A DNA stretch of 64,000 nt from NCBI GenBank assembly GCA_963853835.1, contig OY970828.1:59822861-59886860 (forward strand). The letters are read 5' to 3'. The translations under genes and the position numbers were made by a program. The first letter of the stretch is position 1; each line of letters opens with the position of its first letter. Positions 10,707 to 21,685 of this stretch are shown here, piece by piece. Origin of the DNA: Calendula officinalis. Lineage: Eukaryota > Streptophyta > Magnoliopsida > Asterales > Asteraceae. The notes under the pieces are model-generated. The model had not been told where the DNA came from. It worked only from the letters and a program-made list of their open reading frames with translations, and searched no databases.

Positions 10707-11288
10707 CTACCCTTGCAAAGAAGCATAATTGTTGATAAAAAACAAAGCATTACTGGTCAAATGGACAACATTCACAATCTTTCCTCTTACCACACTTTTC
10801 ATTTTCGGGTCGCTTTTAAACCCTTCAGAGCACGTGTCTTCATCTGTGAGTGCAGAACTGACCCATGTTTGCACGTCGTTCATCACGAGCCCAAAATCTT
10901 TGGAACCCGGTCGACTCATCTCCTCAGCTGATTTCTTCAACTCGTACACTGAGTCACGCAACAACTCCATGCAGTCTTTCATGGCTGCAACCTCTCGTGG
11001 ATCCATCCCGTGAACTTGTGACAGTTTGACCATTGATGAAGAGGTGGTTAGGGTTGTGTCAAGAGCCACTGATAGGGCGGTTTGGGCTAGTAACTTTGGG
11101 CTTGTTTGGATTGCACCTGCTTTTGTTGAGAGTGAGTTCAAGCAAAGTTTAGGGTAAGTTGTCAAACTGCATGATGATCTGATGAACTCGATGTTTGTTT
11201 TTTCAACAGCCGAGATCAAATTGATGAAAGAAGTGAAGAGAAGTACGATTAGGAGAATGTTTTGGGTTAGAGAATATGAGGCTTCCAT
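10707..11288 (-). CDS. Plant invertase/pectin methylesterase inhibitor (tandem copy 2)
   Basis: Intron-less member of the secreted PMEI/invertase-inhibitor family, 193 aa from the ATG at 11286-11288. The frame stays open upstream to 11372, but that extension has no ATG (it begins at a TTG) and runs into the TATA box, so the Met aligned with the start of copy 1 is used. A hydrophobic signal-peptide-like segment (LLIVLLFTSFINLISA) precedes the domain. The four family cysteines are conserved in CSLTTYPKLC, KDC and DTC contexts. It is nearer to copy 3 than to copy 1: copies 2 and 3 share MEASYSL at the start and the DEDTCSEGFK stretch. It would inhibit cell-wall pectin methylesterase or invertase. 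Confidence 0.92.
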   Translation of the reverse strand: MEASYSLTQNILLIVLLFTSFINLISAVEKTNIEFIRSSCSLTTYPKLCLNSLSTKAGAIQTSPKLLAQTALSVALDTTLTTSSSMVKLSQVHGMDPREVAAMKDCMELLRDSVYELKKSAEEMSRPGSKDFGLVMNDVQTWVSSALTDEDTCSEGFKSDPKMKSVVRGKIVNVVHLTSNALFFINNYASLQG

Positions 11289-11372
11289 ATGTTGTTTGTT
11301 TGTGTTGGATGAGGTAAAAAGTTGTTTAAAGCTAATGAGGGAGGTTATGAAAGTTGAGCAAATGCACTCCAA

Positions 11373-11380
11373 ATTTATAG
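11373..11380 (-). promoter_or_regulatory. TATA box of PMEI copy 2
   Basis: CTATAAAT on the minus strand, 85 bp upstream of the ATG. Its position inside the upstream open frame is the main reason to reject the longer start. Confidence 0.65.
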
Positions 11381-12614
11381 GAAATCGAATGCATAAAGCT
11401 AATTATCTGTTTTTTATGCTTTTCTTGTAAAATTTTCCATTTTGATCCTTTTGGTACACGAATAAGCAATAATTAATGAAAAAAGCAAATATCTTGGTAA
11501 ATATCTTGCAACTAGCTCTTATAAAAGTGCAATTATGCAATATTGGCCCAAACTTTGAATTTCCATGTTCGGTATAATTAGTTGAAGGGGACTTCTGTTG
11601 GGATCCACATTTCTTTAATAGTTCTAGTTCCAAAAAGTTCCTTGTTTGGATTGGGTTAGTACGTAGTCCGGGTAAAAAGAGAGGTCTGGTTGATCATTTG
11701 ATCCATGTAAAGCTTGTAAAATCGTAGGTGTAGGTGTTGTTTTTTCCTGTATTGTATTGCGGCTTCTAGCTAGCTCATACAATTTATAGTATTTCTTCTT
11801 AGTTTTTGATGTAAGCCTAAATGGGGAGTAAGGAGTCATTTTGTAATTTCAGGTTAACTGGATGCACCTATAAAATGTAAAACGTCAACCATATCCAATA
11901 TTCACTCATAACTTCATTTATATCCATCGCCGACGGATCGAATCGGGTGGATGATCATCAGGTCAGATGCTAATTTCCATCCCTAGTAGTGTGCCCCTAA
12001 CTATAGTTAAATTTGTATCTTTTAGAAGAGTTAATGACATAATAAAAAGTGGCAAAAGTTACAATGTGTGAGATATAAATGCATCAAGGTCTAGAAACGG
12101 GATGAAGATTGCAATGTTTTAAAGTTGGGCTGTTGGGGCTAATGAAATACAATCACTTAACTGACCACTTGGTACATATAAATGCATTGTTTTGCCTTGT
12201 TGGAAGGATATACAACGTGTATGCTGATATTACAAAAAGTGGCTGCTTTTTTAAAAAGAAAAATCTGTAGATATTTTGAAATCCTAATCAAGCTAGAGTC
12301 CAATTTGTTTTGTTTTGCTGATGTGTTTAATTAGTTGTACAGTACAATATGTTGATGCGCTTGAAGGGGGCCTGCAGTTAAAGCTGCCAACTGCATTATT
12401 CCTCTTATCCAATGCTTATGCTTCAATTATTTAAATGTCGATTACATTTTGTTACTGTTGGTCACGACCTCAAAACCCGTGACACCCCTGGCGCCACATT
12501 TTTTGTGCTACAAGATTTTGTTTTTGAGTATATTTGGCAAAAGAATCTCCTTTTCGCACTTTTTGGTAATTAGATCTCTTCAATTTAGGGTGTTATGTAG
12601 TTGCTAGTACACCA
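11381..12614. other. Duplicated upstream region of PMEI copy 2
   Basis: About 11440-12470 is repeated, with indels, at 15290-16640 upstream of copy 3 (for example CATATCCAATATTCACTCA, TGGAAGGATATACAACGTGT and AGCTAGAGTCCAA). At about 11470-11490 it keeps the uninterrupted version of the site that holds a SINE in copy 3. No gene is seen. Confidence 0.6.
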
Positions 12615-12929
12615 TAGGGGTGAGCATTTGGGCCGACAAACCAAATTGAAACCGACCGACCGAAACCCACCGAAACCCAGAACATGTAATCGGTTTGGTT
12701 TTCGGTTTTGGAATTTCAGGATTTTCGGTTTCGGTCTTATTGGTTTTGGTCCAATCCTTGGATAGGGTAAGCATTTGGGCTGAAAAAAACCAAACTGAAA
12801 CCGTACCCCAACCTAACCGAAATCGAAAACATGTAATCGGCTCGGTTTTCGGTTTTGAAAATTGATCATTATCGTTTTCGGTCCTATCAGTTTCGATTTG
12901 GTTTGATTTCGGGACCACACTCACCCATA
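12615..12929. mobile_element. hAT-type MITE with internal duplication
   Basis: Ends TAGGGGTGAGCA and CTCACCCATA, flanked by GTACACCA and GTACATTA (6 of 8 matching), fit a hAT insertion. The interior consists of two related units of about 160 bp, each containing AACATGTAATCGG and runs of CGGTTT/AACCGA. An ORF of 106 codons over it is low-complexity and not a gene. Confidence 0.65.
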
Positions 12930-13110
12930 GTACATTATACTGGTTTTGGAGGTCACATGAGCACTGAAATATGGAGTGGCTTGAATACGTACCAGATCTG
13001 ATGCAGCGTTTTGTGATTGTTTAGGGACAACGTATATAGGGTTCATTTATTTTATTTTTTGCTTTGCAACGATTCATTATAATTTGCACATAAGGAAACA
13101 CGTACCTTAA

Positions 13111-13192
13111 GTTAGAGAAAGATGAACATAATAAGTTAATAACTAACACACGTTAGAGAAAGATGAACATAATAAGTTAATAACTAACAATA
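13111..13192. repeat. Tandem duplication of a 41-bp unit
   Basis: GTTAGAGAAAGATGAACATA and the following 21 bases occur twice in direct succession without visible differences. Confidence 0.8.
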
Positions 13193-13372
13193 AATGATAT
13201 TTAGTCATATCATTTGTTCCTACTCATAGTTTTACCCACTTGATATGATGATATGTCTACTCCACTAATTATTTCTTCTTAATATTATCCATTAAATTTT
13301 GACACATGTCTTCATCCAATAAGTAGGACTATGAGTAGAATTAAATTGTAAGACTAAATACCATTACTCATA
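13193..13372. mobile_element. Small MITE (ATGATATTTAGTC ends), copy 1
   Basis: The inverted ends AATGATATTTAGTC and GACTAAATACCATT, with interior CTACTCATAG / CTATGAGTAG, match the element at 59221-59371. The superfamily is uncertain. Confidence 0.55.
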
Positions 13373-13616
13373 ACTAACGGAGGACTACTAAGATGTCTTG
13401 ATATGAGAGGTGATTTCTACACACAACCAATATTTTGCTTTTAATAAATTTTACCCTTGTACAATAAGAAAAGTGGAAAAAAGTGCTTGTGGTGGGCGGG
13501 TAATTAAACTATCAAATAAAAAGTATTAGTTTGATATAGGAATCATGAGAGCAGGGCCATTTGATAGGATCTTGAATCACGAAAGCTTCATATAATTTTG
13601 AGATGGATGTCTTATA
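13373..13616. other. Non-coding spacer
   Basis: AT-rich sequence between two small transposons with no coding signal. Confidence 0.4.
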
Positions 13617-14093
13617 TACCGTAAAATCTTTTTAAGTTAATACTCGGTAAATTAATAAACTCTTTAAAACAACAAATTTGTTTGGTTCCATCAATGTAAA
13701 AGATTAAAAAATTAGATAAAATAATAAGATAATAATTTTTTGAGAGATCTCATTCTAATTTTCAGTCCCAAAAAAATCATAAATTCATAATTCATAAAAG
13801 AAATATACTTTGTATTACTTTCTTGTTTACATATTTATTGTACTTAATGAATCATTATTGATTTTCAATTCATTTGAACATAGTAGTTACTAATATACGT
13901 TGAGTCTCAAGGTTCGTTGCAACGTGATTTTAGGAGGCATAGATTAATTTGCCTTTTTGTTTGGTATGTACAGTATAGTTACATAAAAAACTCTGTAAAT
14001 TAATAATTAATAATTTATCGCTAAATTAATAACTTTCTAAATTAATAAATTCTTACGTACCTGACATTATTAGTTTAAAAAGATTTTACCGTA
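13617..14093. mobile_element. MITE with TACCGTAAAATCTTTTTAA ends
   Basis: The left end TACCGTAAAATCTTTTTAA is matched by an inverted right end TTAAAAAGATTTTACCGTA. Subterminal AATTAATAAACTCTTT-like blocks are also inverted. The interior is non-coding. It is probably a non-autonomous DNA transposon of undetermined superfamily. Confidence 0.65.
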
Positions 14094-14437
14094 CATTATA
14101 AAAATACCACGACGAAACCTATACCAACGACGGCTATTATCGCTACAACTTAGGCTATCTCAACGATAAGTGGTCGGGACAAGTTGAAAACAGTGTTGAC
14201 CATAACTGATTTTTGATATTCCCTATATCGACGACAAGTGGTCGGACGAGATAGAAAAACAAATTCTTGACTTTGACCAATGTTTATACCGAAAGTAGTC
14301 GGGAAAAGTAGAAAATATATTAATTTTCATTTTCTCTAATTAAGGTTTGCAGAAATAGAACGATGCCATCGGGATATGTTATAGCGACGAAAGTTGGCAG
14401 CGACATCCTCTTTTCGCGTGGTGGGTATATAGGGGTT
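14094..14437. repeat. Short-repeat region resembling transposon subterminal DNA
   Basis: It contains related blocks such as AACGATAAGTGGTCGGGACA and CGACGACAAGTGGTCGGACG with intervening TAGAAAA. This kind of degenerate repetition is common near CACTA termini, but no terminal inverted repeat could be assigned. Confidence 0.35.
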
Positions 14438-14584
14438 GTTACATGATAATAATTTAAAATCAATATTTTCACTCAATAATATTACATTGCCTTTTGCATG
14501 AAAGGCCAGCAACAAATTTCCATACATTAAATTCTGCTAAAAGAAATCAAAAACACAATAGATCTAAGCATTATGTCACTTCAA

Positions 14585-15151
14585 TTACCCTTGCAAAGAA
14601 GCATAACTGTTGATAAAAAACAAAGCATTACTGGTCAAATGGACAACATTCACAATCTTTCCTCTTACCACACTTTTCATTTTCAGGTCACTCTTAAACC
14701 CTTCAGAGCATGTGTCCTCATCCGTGAGGGCAGAACTGACCCATGTTTGCACATCGTTCATCACGAGCCCAAAATCTTTGGAACCCGGTCGACTCATCTC
14801 CTCAACTGATTTTTTCAACTCGTGAACCGAGTCACGCAACAGCTCCATGCAGTCCTTCATGGCTGCAACCTCTCGTGGAGTCATCCCGTGAACTTGTGAC
14901 AATTTCACCATTGATGAAGAGGTGGTTAGGGTTGTGTCAAGAGCCACTGATAGAGCGATTTGGGCTAGTAACTTTGGGCTTGTTTGGATTGCACCTGCTT
15001 TTGTTGAGAGTGAGTTGAAGCATAGTTTAGGGTAAGTTGTCAAACTGCATGATGATCTGATGAACTCAACGTTTGTTTTTTCAACGGCCGAGATCAAATT
15101 GATGGAAGAAATGAAGATCAGAAGTACGATTAGAGAATATGAGGCTTCCAT
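14585..15151 (-). CDS. Plant invertase/pectin methylesterase inhibitor (tandem copy 3)
   Basis: Intron-less PMEI-family gene, 188 aa from the ATG at 15149-15151, with the same start logic as copy 2 (the longer open frame to 15235 begins with TTG). The predicted secretion signal is SLIVLLIFISSINLISA. The conserved cysteines sit in RSSC, PKLC, KDC and EDTC. Relative to copy 2 it lacks four residues of the signal peptide (an in-frame 12-bp difference) and has about a dozen substitutions (by eye), so this is a recent tandem duplicate. It should act in the apoplast on pectin methylesterase or invertase like its neighbours. Confidence 0.92.
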   Translation of the reverse strand: MEASYSLIVLLIFISSINLISAVEKTNVEFIRSSCSLTTYPKLCFNSLSTKAGAIQTSPKLLAQIALSVALDTTLTTSSSMVKLSQVHGMTPREVAAMKDCMELLRDSVHELKKSVEEMSRPGSKDFGLVMNDVQTWVSSALTDEDTCSEGFKSDLKMKSVVRGKIVNVVHLTSNALFFINSYASLQG

Positions 15152-15235
15152 ATGTTGTTTGCTTGTGTTGGATGAGGTAGAAAGTTGTTTAAAGCTAATG
15201 AGGGAGGTTATGAAAGTTGAGCAAAGGCACTCCAA

Positions 15236-15243
15236 ATTTATAG
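15236..15243 (-). promoter_or_regulatory. TATA box of PMEI copy 3
   Basis: CTATAAAT on the minus strand, 85 bp before the ATG, identical in spacing to copy 2. Confidence 0.65.
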
Positions 15244-15352
15244 GAAACCGAATGCATAAAGCTAATTATTTGTTTTTATGCTTTTCTGCTAAAATTTTCC
15301 ATTTTGGTCCTTTTGATACATAACCATAAGCAATAATTAATTAAAAAAGCAA

Positions 15353-15610
15353 GCCAATGATGGCCAGCCTAGCTGGTCTGAGGCACTGGGTTTATACTCA
15401 TGTGGGCTGCAGGTCGTGAGTTCGAATCCCTTTGGGAGCGTTGCATTAGCGTAATTTAACTCATACCTCACACGGGCACATATGGGGAATTTTCCTTGGA
15501 AATCCCTATGGGGGCTGGGTTTGCCCGCTTATGCGGAGCTCGAACTCGGGGTGCTCGCTGAAAAATTGCGAGTAGGCTTCCGTTATTTCATTTGCCGTTT
15601 CCAAAAAAAA
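15353..15610 (+). mobile_element. tRNA-derived SINE
   Basis: A 258-bp element begins near a weak pol III A-box-like stretch (TAGCTGGTCTG, 15370-15380), has a good B box (GAGTTCGAATCC, about 15418-15429) and ends in an A-run. It is bounded by a perfect 13-bp target duplication ATTAAAAAAGCAA (15340-15352 and 15611-15623). The paralogous place upstream of PMEI copy 2 carries a single uninterrupted copy of this site, so the insertion happened after the tandem duplication. Confidence 0.88.
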
Positions 15611-15623
15611 ATTAAAAAAGCAA

Positions 15624-17640
15624 TTATCTTCGTAAATATCTTGCAAGTAGCTCTTACAAATGTGCAATTATGCAATATTGGCCCAAACTTTGTATTTCCA
15701 TGTTCGGTATAGTTAGTTGAAGGGGACTTCTGTTGGGATCCACATTTCTTTAATAATTCTAGTTCCAAAATGTTACTTTGGTCGGTTAATTAACAAAATG
15801 TATGTCGTATCCTTGGATCACTTGATCCATGTAAAATCGTAGGTGTCGTTGATGTTTTCTCCTGTATTGTATTACGGCTTCTAGTTGGCTCATACAATTT
15901 ATAGTATTTCTTCTTAGTTTTTTTATGTAGGCCTAAATGGGGAGTAACAAGTCATTTTGTAATTTCGGGTTAACTGGATTCATGTATAAAATGTAAATTG
16001 TCATCAACATCCATATCGGATATTTACTCATTTAACTTCATCCATATCTACCGCCGACGGATCGGATCGAGTGGATAATCATCAGGTCGGATGCTAATTG
16101 CCATCCTTATTAGTATGCCCCTAACTATAGTTGGTGATTATTAGTAAGTTAAAGCTGGATTCAGTTATTTGCCTATTTACACAATATACACCGAGTTAAA
16201 TTTGTATCTTTTAAAAGAGTTAATGGCATAATAAAAAGTGGTAAAAGTTACAATGTGTGAGATATGTATCAAGGTCTAGAAACGGGATGAAGATGCAATG
16301 TTAAAGTTGGGCTAATGAAATACAAAAACTTAACTGACCACTTGGTACACAACTTGATCAGGTTCGCTGTCTCATACAGATGCATTATTTTGCCTTGTTG
16401 GAAGGATATACAACGTGTACGCTGATATTGCAAAAAGTGGCTGTTTTTTAAAAAAAGAAAAATCTGTAGATATTTTGAAATCCTAATCAAGCTAGAGTCC
16501 AAAATATTTTTGTTTTGCTGATGTGCTTAATTAGTTGTACAGTACAATATGTTGATGTACTTGAAGGGCCCTGCAGTTAAAGCTGGCATTATCCGATGCT
16601 TATGCTTCAATTATTTGAATGTCGACTACATTTTGTTACTGAGATCTCGTTGGTTAGCTTCTGACTGATGAACGTACGGTAGTGATCTGTAATTGCTTTC
16701 AAGTCAAACATTAATATATTGGTAATTAATTAAATCTTTGGTGGAGGCATCTTTTCAATTATCGGGTAAATAATTGTGGACATAATGATAAAAAAGTAAT
16801 AAAGATACTATATATGTGTGAGATATATGTATGGAGTAAGTTGGAGGTGGGTTCGATCACCAGGGTCTAGGAATGGGACCAGGATTGCAATGTGTCCAGA
16901 TTGGGTGTTGGGGTTAACGAACCAATTGGTACACCCACTTGATCAGGTGCTCATTATATAACTGTCGACATTGCAAAAACAAAAAGTGGATGGTTTTTTA
17001 AATATCTTGTAGATATTTTGAAATTTTGTTTTGTTGATGTGCGGAATACATTATGGTGATCGATGTGATTAAGGGGCCTGCAATTAGATATTATTTCTCG
17101 GCCGATCTTATCTATTGCTTGTGCTTGAATTATCTGAATGGTGATTAAGTTTTGTAACTCGGATCTTGTTGGTTACTTTCTGACTAATGAACGCTAGTCA
17201 TATCTAAATACGTTCAAGTCAAAACATTAGGTTGTTAAATTTGTTGGTGTTTTGCAGAGTCGTGTGTAATCTTGGATTGTAAACAATAATCGTGATTGTC
17301 ATTTTTCAAATTATTATGTCTGGGTATCACAAAATGAAACTAGAATTTTTATGGTTTCCCAAATTTTTTTTTTTTGTTTTGTTTTTTTTTTTTTTGCAGT
17401 TACACATTCAATGAAGAGATGCAATTCGTCCTTGAGTTGTCATCACATATTGCACATTGAATCGAGTTTAATTTTAGTTCACGTTTCTTTAAATTGTTTG
17501 TCCCGTGTGTGATACGCCAGGTTCTCTAGCCGCCTGTTAACTACAACTTTTATGACTATCTCTAGCTTAAACCAATCTTAATATTTACTTGTCTTGATCT
17601 TGTTTAAAACGAGAAATATGTTCCCGCGCTTTGCGGCGGG
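15624..17640. other. Duplicated upstream region of PMEI copy 3
   Basis: The first kilobase repeats 11490-12470. From about 16800 to 17200 a third, more diverged version of the 16250-16640 block follows (shared GATCAGG, AAAAAGTGG, GTAGATATTTTGAAAT and GGGGCCTGCA). No gene is seen. A run of T and G near 17363-17398 is low complexity. Confidence 0.55.
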
Positions 17641-18207
17641 TTTATAAAAACACACATTGTATTTATAAACTACATATTAATAATATTATATTTATTAGAA
17701 GAAAACAAACACAGGTAATGTATTTCTTCAATTATACAAATAAACTTTTTTAATTGGGTTTTGGTTTTTGGGCTTGTGGCCCAATAGCTGTAAAAGGGGT
17801 TTTGGTTTTTGGGCTTGTGGCTTAATAGATGTTAAAGCCTTAGAGGCGTAATGTTTAGCAAGGCCATATTCACGATTTACCTGCTCTTCAAAAGCATAAA
17901 AAGTATAAACCCCCACATTCACCACACTTTTATAGCAGACGGTTCCCTAAACCATAATCTAAGATTTCGCATCGATTCAAGCCAGCTAAACCGTAAATTT
18001 AATCATCTGATTCCTTCTCTATCGTATTTAAATTCGTTCTAGTGAATCTTGAAACCCTAATTTTCAACTTTCGATATATGTTTGCGGTAGATATAGGCGA
18101 AACAGAGATAAAGGAAATGAAACGTACGAAGAAGATGCGTGAAATTTTGAAACCCTGCGTTACCTACGGTGGTTGATATCAATCTGATGCGTGAAATTTT
18201 GCCACAA
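17641..18207. other. Non-coding stretch with a short direct repeat
   Basis: TTTTGGTTTTTGGGCTTGTG occurs twice, at about 17759 and 17800. Short ORFs on both strands have no family resemblance. Confidence 0.4.
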
Positions 18208-18520
18208 ACTTCCTCCGATTTAAATAAGTGATACATTGTTAGTTTCACGGTTTTTGAGGCAAAATATGATAATGATAATTAAATTAGATTAATTGGATGG
18301 TTAGTGGGGAATGGGTCCCACAAATTTTGATAAAGTGAAGTTAATGATGTTTAAAAGTAAAAGTAAGGATAAAGATGTCATTTCACTTTATTAAAGTAGA
18401 TAGTTAGTGGGTGTGGGTCCCACTACTTTTTACCAAATAAGGTAAATTTTTAAAGTGTATCACTTATTTTGATACACCCAAATATGGAAAGTGTATCACT
18501 TATTTTAAATCGGAGGAAGT
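18208..18520. mobile_element. Stowaway-type MITE
   Basis: Terminal inverted repeats ACTTCCTCCGATTTAAATAA and its complement at the right end (TTATTTTAAATCGGAGGAAGT) are well conserved. The interior matches the MITE at 2273-2586. Confidence 0.8.
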
Positions 18521-18681
18521 ATATATGTAATTCTCTATTTTTGATTTGGTTACTTCAGAGGTCTGATGCTTCTTACCTTTCGTTTCTTTTCATTTTTGCG
18601 AATTTTCTATTCTCATGTTAACTGTCTCAAAATTTAATAAACTTTTAAGTTAAAAAAAAAGTAACTGCTCATGTAGATGAG

Positions 18682-19230
18682 TAGAGATGCAAACGGGTAC
18701 GGGTAATAGCGGGTACCACAAAACCCGTACCCGTACCCGACCCGCTATTCCCATACCCGTACCCGCCCCGTACCCGGTCAAATCCCCGTCGGGTTCGGGT
18801 AGAAAAATCCCCGCAGGGTACGGGGAACCCGACGGGTACCCGTTCAATAAAAAAATTCAACAAAATAGCTAAAACTCTTAATACTCTTAGTTCGTTCGGG
18901 CTTATTTCATTCAATACGTAATGGACTAACGGGAGACGGGCCAGATTTTAACCATTATTAGATTGGGCTAATGAGAGATTAAAAGTTGAGCTAAGATTGA
19001 GAAGTGACTAGTAGGCTAAACCTGTATTAAAAAAATTACACATTATTATATATTCGGGTCGGGTATAAACGGTGCGGGTATTATGAAACCCGTACCCAAC
19101 CCGTACCCGCTCTCGGGTATGAAAGTTAAACCCATACCCGACCCGTTACCCGCTTAGACGGGTAATACTCGCCCCGTAAGACTTGGGTACCCGCAGGTAC
19201 CCATACCCGCGGGTCAAATTTGCATCCCTA
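18682..19230. mobile_element. hAT-type MITE rich in GGGTA repeats
   Basis: Terminal inverted repeats TAGAGATGCAAA / TTTGCATCCCTA are enclosed by a perfect 8-bp target duplication TAGATGAG (18674-18681 and 19231-19238). The interior is built of ACCCGTA/TACGGGT words in both orientations, which produces several long but meaningless ORFs. Confidence 0.8.
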
Positions 19231-19616
19231 TAGATGAGTAGTCCTTGTGAAATGTTAATAAGGTAATGGAGCCTAGAAATAAGTCTGTCAAAGGTCAACG
19301 GTCCTTTTAGTATTGGACCATGTGTCCAGCCGATATTCAGTACTCATGGCCAGGGTAGGCATGTGAGATGAATCGAAATACTTTAGTATTTTTTTATCAA
19401 TTCCTTTTTATCATTTGTGCAAAAATATTATATTATAAATTAACAAATATTCTTTTAGACATGTACCACGTTATTGAGAATTTCAGATGATTAAAAATTC
19501 AGTCACGTATACGCATTTAAAAGTTTACATAATTTTTAGAACTTAGTACTCGCCTTCATAAAATTCATGGGCCAACTGGAAAGATTTTAAGCTCGGAATT
19601 CAAGTTTTAACTCGTG
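19231..19616. other. Spacer before the retrotransposon nest
   Basis: Non-coding, AT-rich. It is the original insertion target of element A. Confidence 0.4.
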
Positions 19617-19621
19617 TTCAC

Positions 19622-20327
19622 TGTTGGAATATAAATGATCTACTACTGAAGATTGAATTACTACTGAAGAAAGGAAGCTACTACTGATCTCGAAGTTACT
19701 ACTGCTAAAGGCAAAATACTACTGACGATCTGATTTACTACTGATGAGAATTAGTTATAGAATGTAAATCTTTATGTAATTCAATTGTAATCGATTCCTA
19801 GAATAACTAGGTTAATAATTTAGGCTTCAAGAACTATTATATATAGTTCCTTATGAATTGTAAACATACGTGTATTGATCGAACAAATTAATATATTGAA
19901 GCTTTTTGTGATAAACTGTGTTCTTCGTTTTATCATTCAATTACAGTTTACATTGTTCTTACTTTTTGTGATAAGCTTTTTGTGAGCGTATCTGGAACAG
20001 ATCAAGTCCGAAATTCGAGTAGAATTAGTTATAGAATGTAAATCTTTATGTAATTCAATTGTAATCGATTCCTAGAATAACTAGGTTAATAATTTAGGCT
20101 TCAAGAACTATTATATATAGTTCCTTATGAATTGTAAACATACGTGTATTGATCGAACAAATTAATATATTGAAGCTTTTTGTGATAAACTGTGTTCTTC
20201 GTTTTATCATTCAATTACAGTTTACATTGTTCTTAATATAAATAACACAAGTGTTGATCCGCTCCAACTTCTTGTTGTTAGTAGATCTGAGTTTATAATA
20301 ACTTGTTTAGGTTATTCGATCCTGACA
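19622..20327 (+). repeat. 5' LTR of element A (with internal duplication)
   Basis: 706 bp against 448 bp for the 3' LTR. The difference comes mostly from a 214-bp segment present twice, at 19748-19961 and 20022-20235, without visible differences, separated by 60 bp. The repeated segment includes the TATATATAG box, so this LTR has two putative promoters in tandem. Six TACTACTG words lie at 19634-19748, upstream of the first TATA. Confidence 0.9.
19838..19846 (+). promoter_or_regulatory. TATA box in the 5' LTR of element A
   Basis: TATATATAG, about 90 bp after the cluster of TACTACTG words. A second copy lies at 20112-20120 through the internal LTR duplication. Confidence 0.5.
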
Positions 20328-20329
20328 AG

Positions 20330-20342
20330 TGGTATCAGAGCC
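20330..20342 (+). promoter_or_regulatory. Primer-binding site of element A
   Basis: TGGTATCAGAGCC two bases after the LTR, complementary to the 3' end of initiator tRNA-Met. Confidence 0.9.
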
Positions 20343-20411
20343 TTGCGGTTCTAGATCTACGAATTAAGAACAGCAAAAAGTTTCATACTTTCGATCTCAA
20401 AATTGTTAATC

Positions 20412-21025
20412 ATGTCTGATAACAATGAAAGTACTCAAGCAAACAAGATTCCAATTCTCACTCCCAAGAACTTTGGGATGTGGAAAAACAGAATCAAGCA
20501 ATACATGCTGGTTACTGATTATTCCATGTGGGAAGTGGTTCTTGAAGGAAACAAGACTATTCAAACTCCACTAGCCACCACTTCCACTGAAGTTGACAAA
20601 CTCAAGTGCGAGAAAGAGAAGAAGGACAGAGGGATCGAGCTCAAAGCCTTAAGCACTCTTTTGCTTGCCATTCCCAATGACTATCAACATCTCTTTGTTG
20701 AATATGATGATGCAAAGAAGTTATGGCAGGCTCTGGAAAAGAGGTTTGTTGGAACAAAGAGCACAAAAAGAAACATGAAGTCTGTTCTGAAACAAGACTT
20801 TGAAAACTTCAAAGGACAGAAGAATGACTCACTGTCTCAAGTATTTGATAGGTTCAACAAACTCATTGGTGAACTGAATCAAGTTGGTTACAAACCAGAC
20901 AATGATGATGTTAACAGGAAGTTTCTCAGATCTCTAGGTGAAGAATGGTCTATGTACACTGTGATATATAGACAAGGAGATGCACTAGAAGAGAAAGAGC
21001 TTGATGAACTCTACAATGAACTAAG
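20412..21025 (+). CDS. gag: Element A Gag, N-terminal part (interrupted by element D)
   Basis: The first 204 codons of the A nucleocapsid precursor, from the ATG at 20412 (the frame upstream begins with TTG). It has the copia Gag fold signature (MWKNRIKQYML, KLWQALEKRF and a FDRFNKLIGELNQ helix), as in the UBN2/DUF4219 family. Element D enters at 21025, and the host frame resumes without loss at 28960. The two parts together are a whole number of codons (817 including the stop), so this gene was open when D arrived. Gag forms the virus-like particle in the cytoplasm. Confidence 0.9.
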
Positions 21026-21685
21026 TAATGGTGATTTTCGGTTAAAACAATTAACAAAACGCAGCGGAAAGTATTTATCACCATGAAAGGATCTTGATAT
21101 CAATCATACAATTAAACTAAAAGAAAAATCAAAGAGAATGGTATAAGAATCATACCCTAGTTGCCTTTGATTATTATTAAATACGGATGGATTTAGGTGA
21201 CGGATGGAAACCAAGTGTTCAACAAGAACACCTCTAAAAGAAATCCACACAACACTTTGCAAGAACACCAACCAATGGATGCTAGTCCTTAAGCCTTGAG
21301 AGCAAAGAAAGAAAACAAAACACCTACAATATGTGTGTGAGAGGGGACGGCCAAGTGTGGTCAAAACAAGGAGTTTATGGACCATTATATCTCTTAATGG
21401 TGCCATTACAATCCTTTAATGATTTCCATAAATCATTAGTCTTATTTGCCCACAAGTCCCTATCTTTTGTTTCTTCTAGTTTGCCCACAAGAAAGTTTCA
21501 ATATTAACTTTTAATATTAAACTTATGATAGACAAGCTTATAGCTTGTATATATTAATAATTAATGTAATTACACTAATTACACTAATTATATAATGGTG
21601 TTTAGTGTTTAAGTGTGTGACCCTTTAGGCTCACAAACAACTAGCCATATAACTATATGTTATACGCGTGAAGCATATTCCAACA
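21026..21685 (-). repeat. 3' LTR of element D
   Basis: 660 bp. On the plus strand it runs from TAATGGTGATTTTCGG to CATATTCCAACA and appears identical to 28295-28954. Both LTRs carry the same fortuitous 100-codon ORF, further evidence of identity. Confidence 0.95.

Noticed and set aside
11289..11372. N-terminal extension of PMEI copies 2 and 3
   Set aside because: The extension begins at TTG, overlaps the leader and approaches the TATA box. The first ATG matches the start of copy 1.
15361..15430. A functional tRNA gene
   Set aside because: The B box is good, but the region does not fold as a tRNA and lies inside a SINE with A-tail and target duplication.
17628..17645. GC-rich hairpin CCCGCGCTTTGCGGCGGG as a Helitron end
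   Set aside because: The hairpin is Helitron-like, but the required CTRR terminus and a matching 5' TC end were not found.
18650..18914. Overlapping ORFs on both strands in the GGGTA-rich region
   Set aside because: They arise from simple repeats inside a hAT MITE. The same applies to ORFs at 12604-12924, 56601-56906 and 57053-57352.
21104..21406. 100-codon ORF in both LTRs of element D
   Set aside because: Identical only because the LTRs are identical. No conserved domain.
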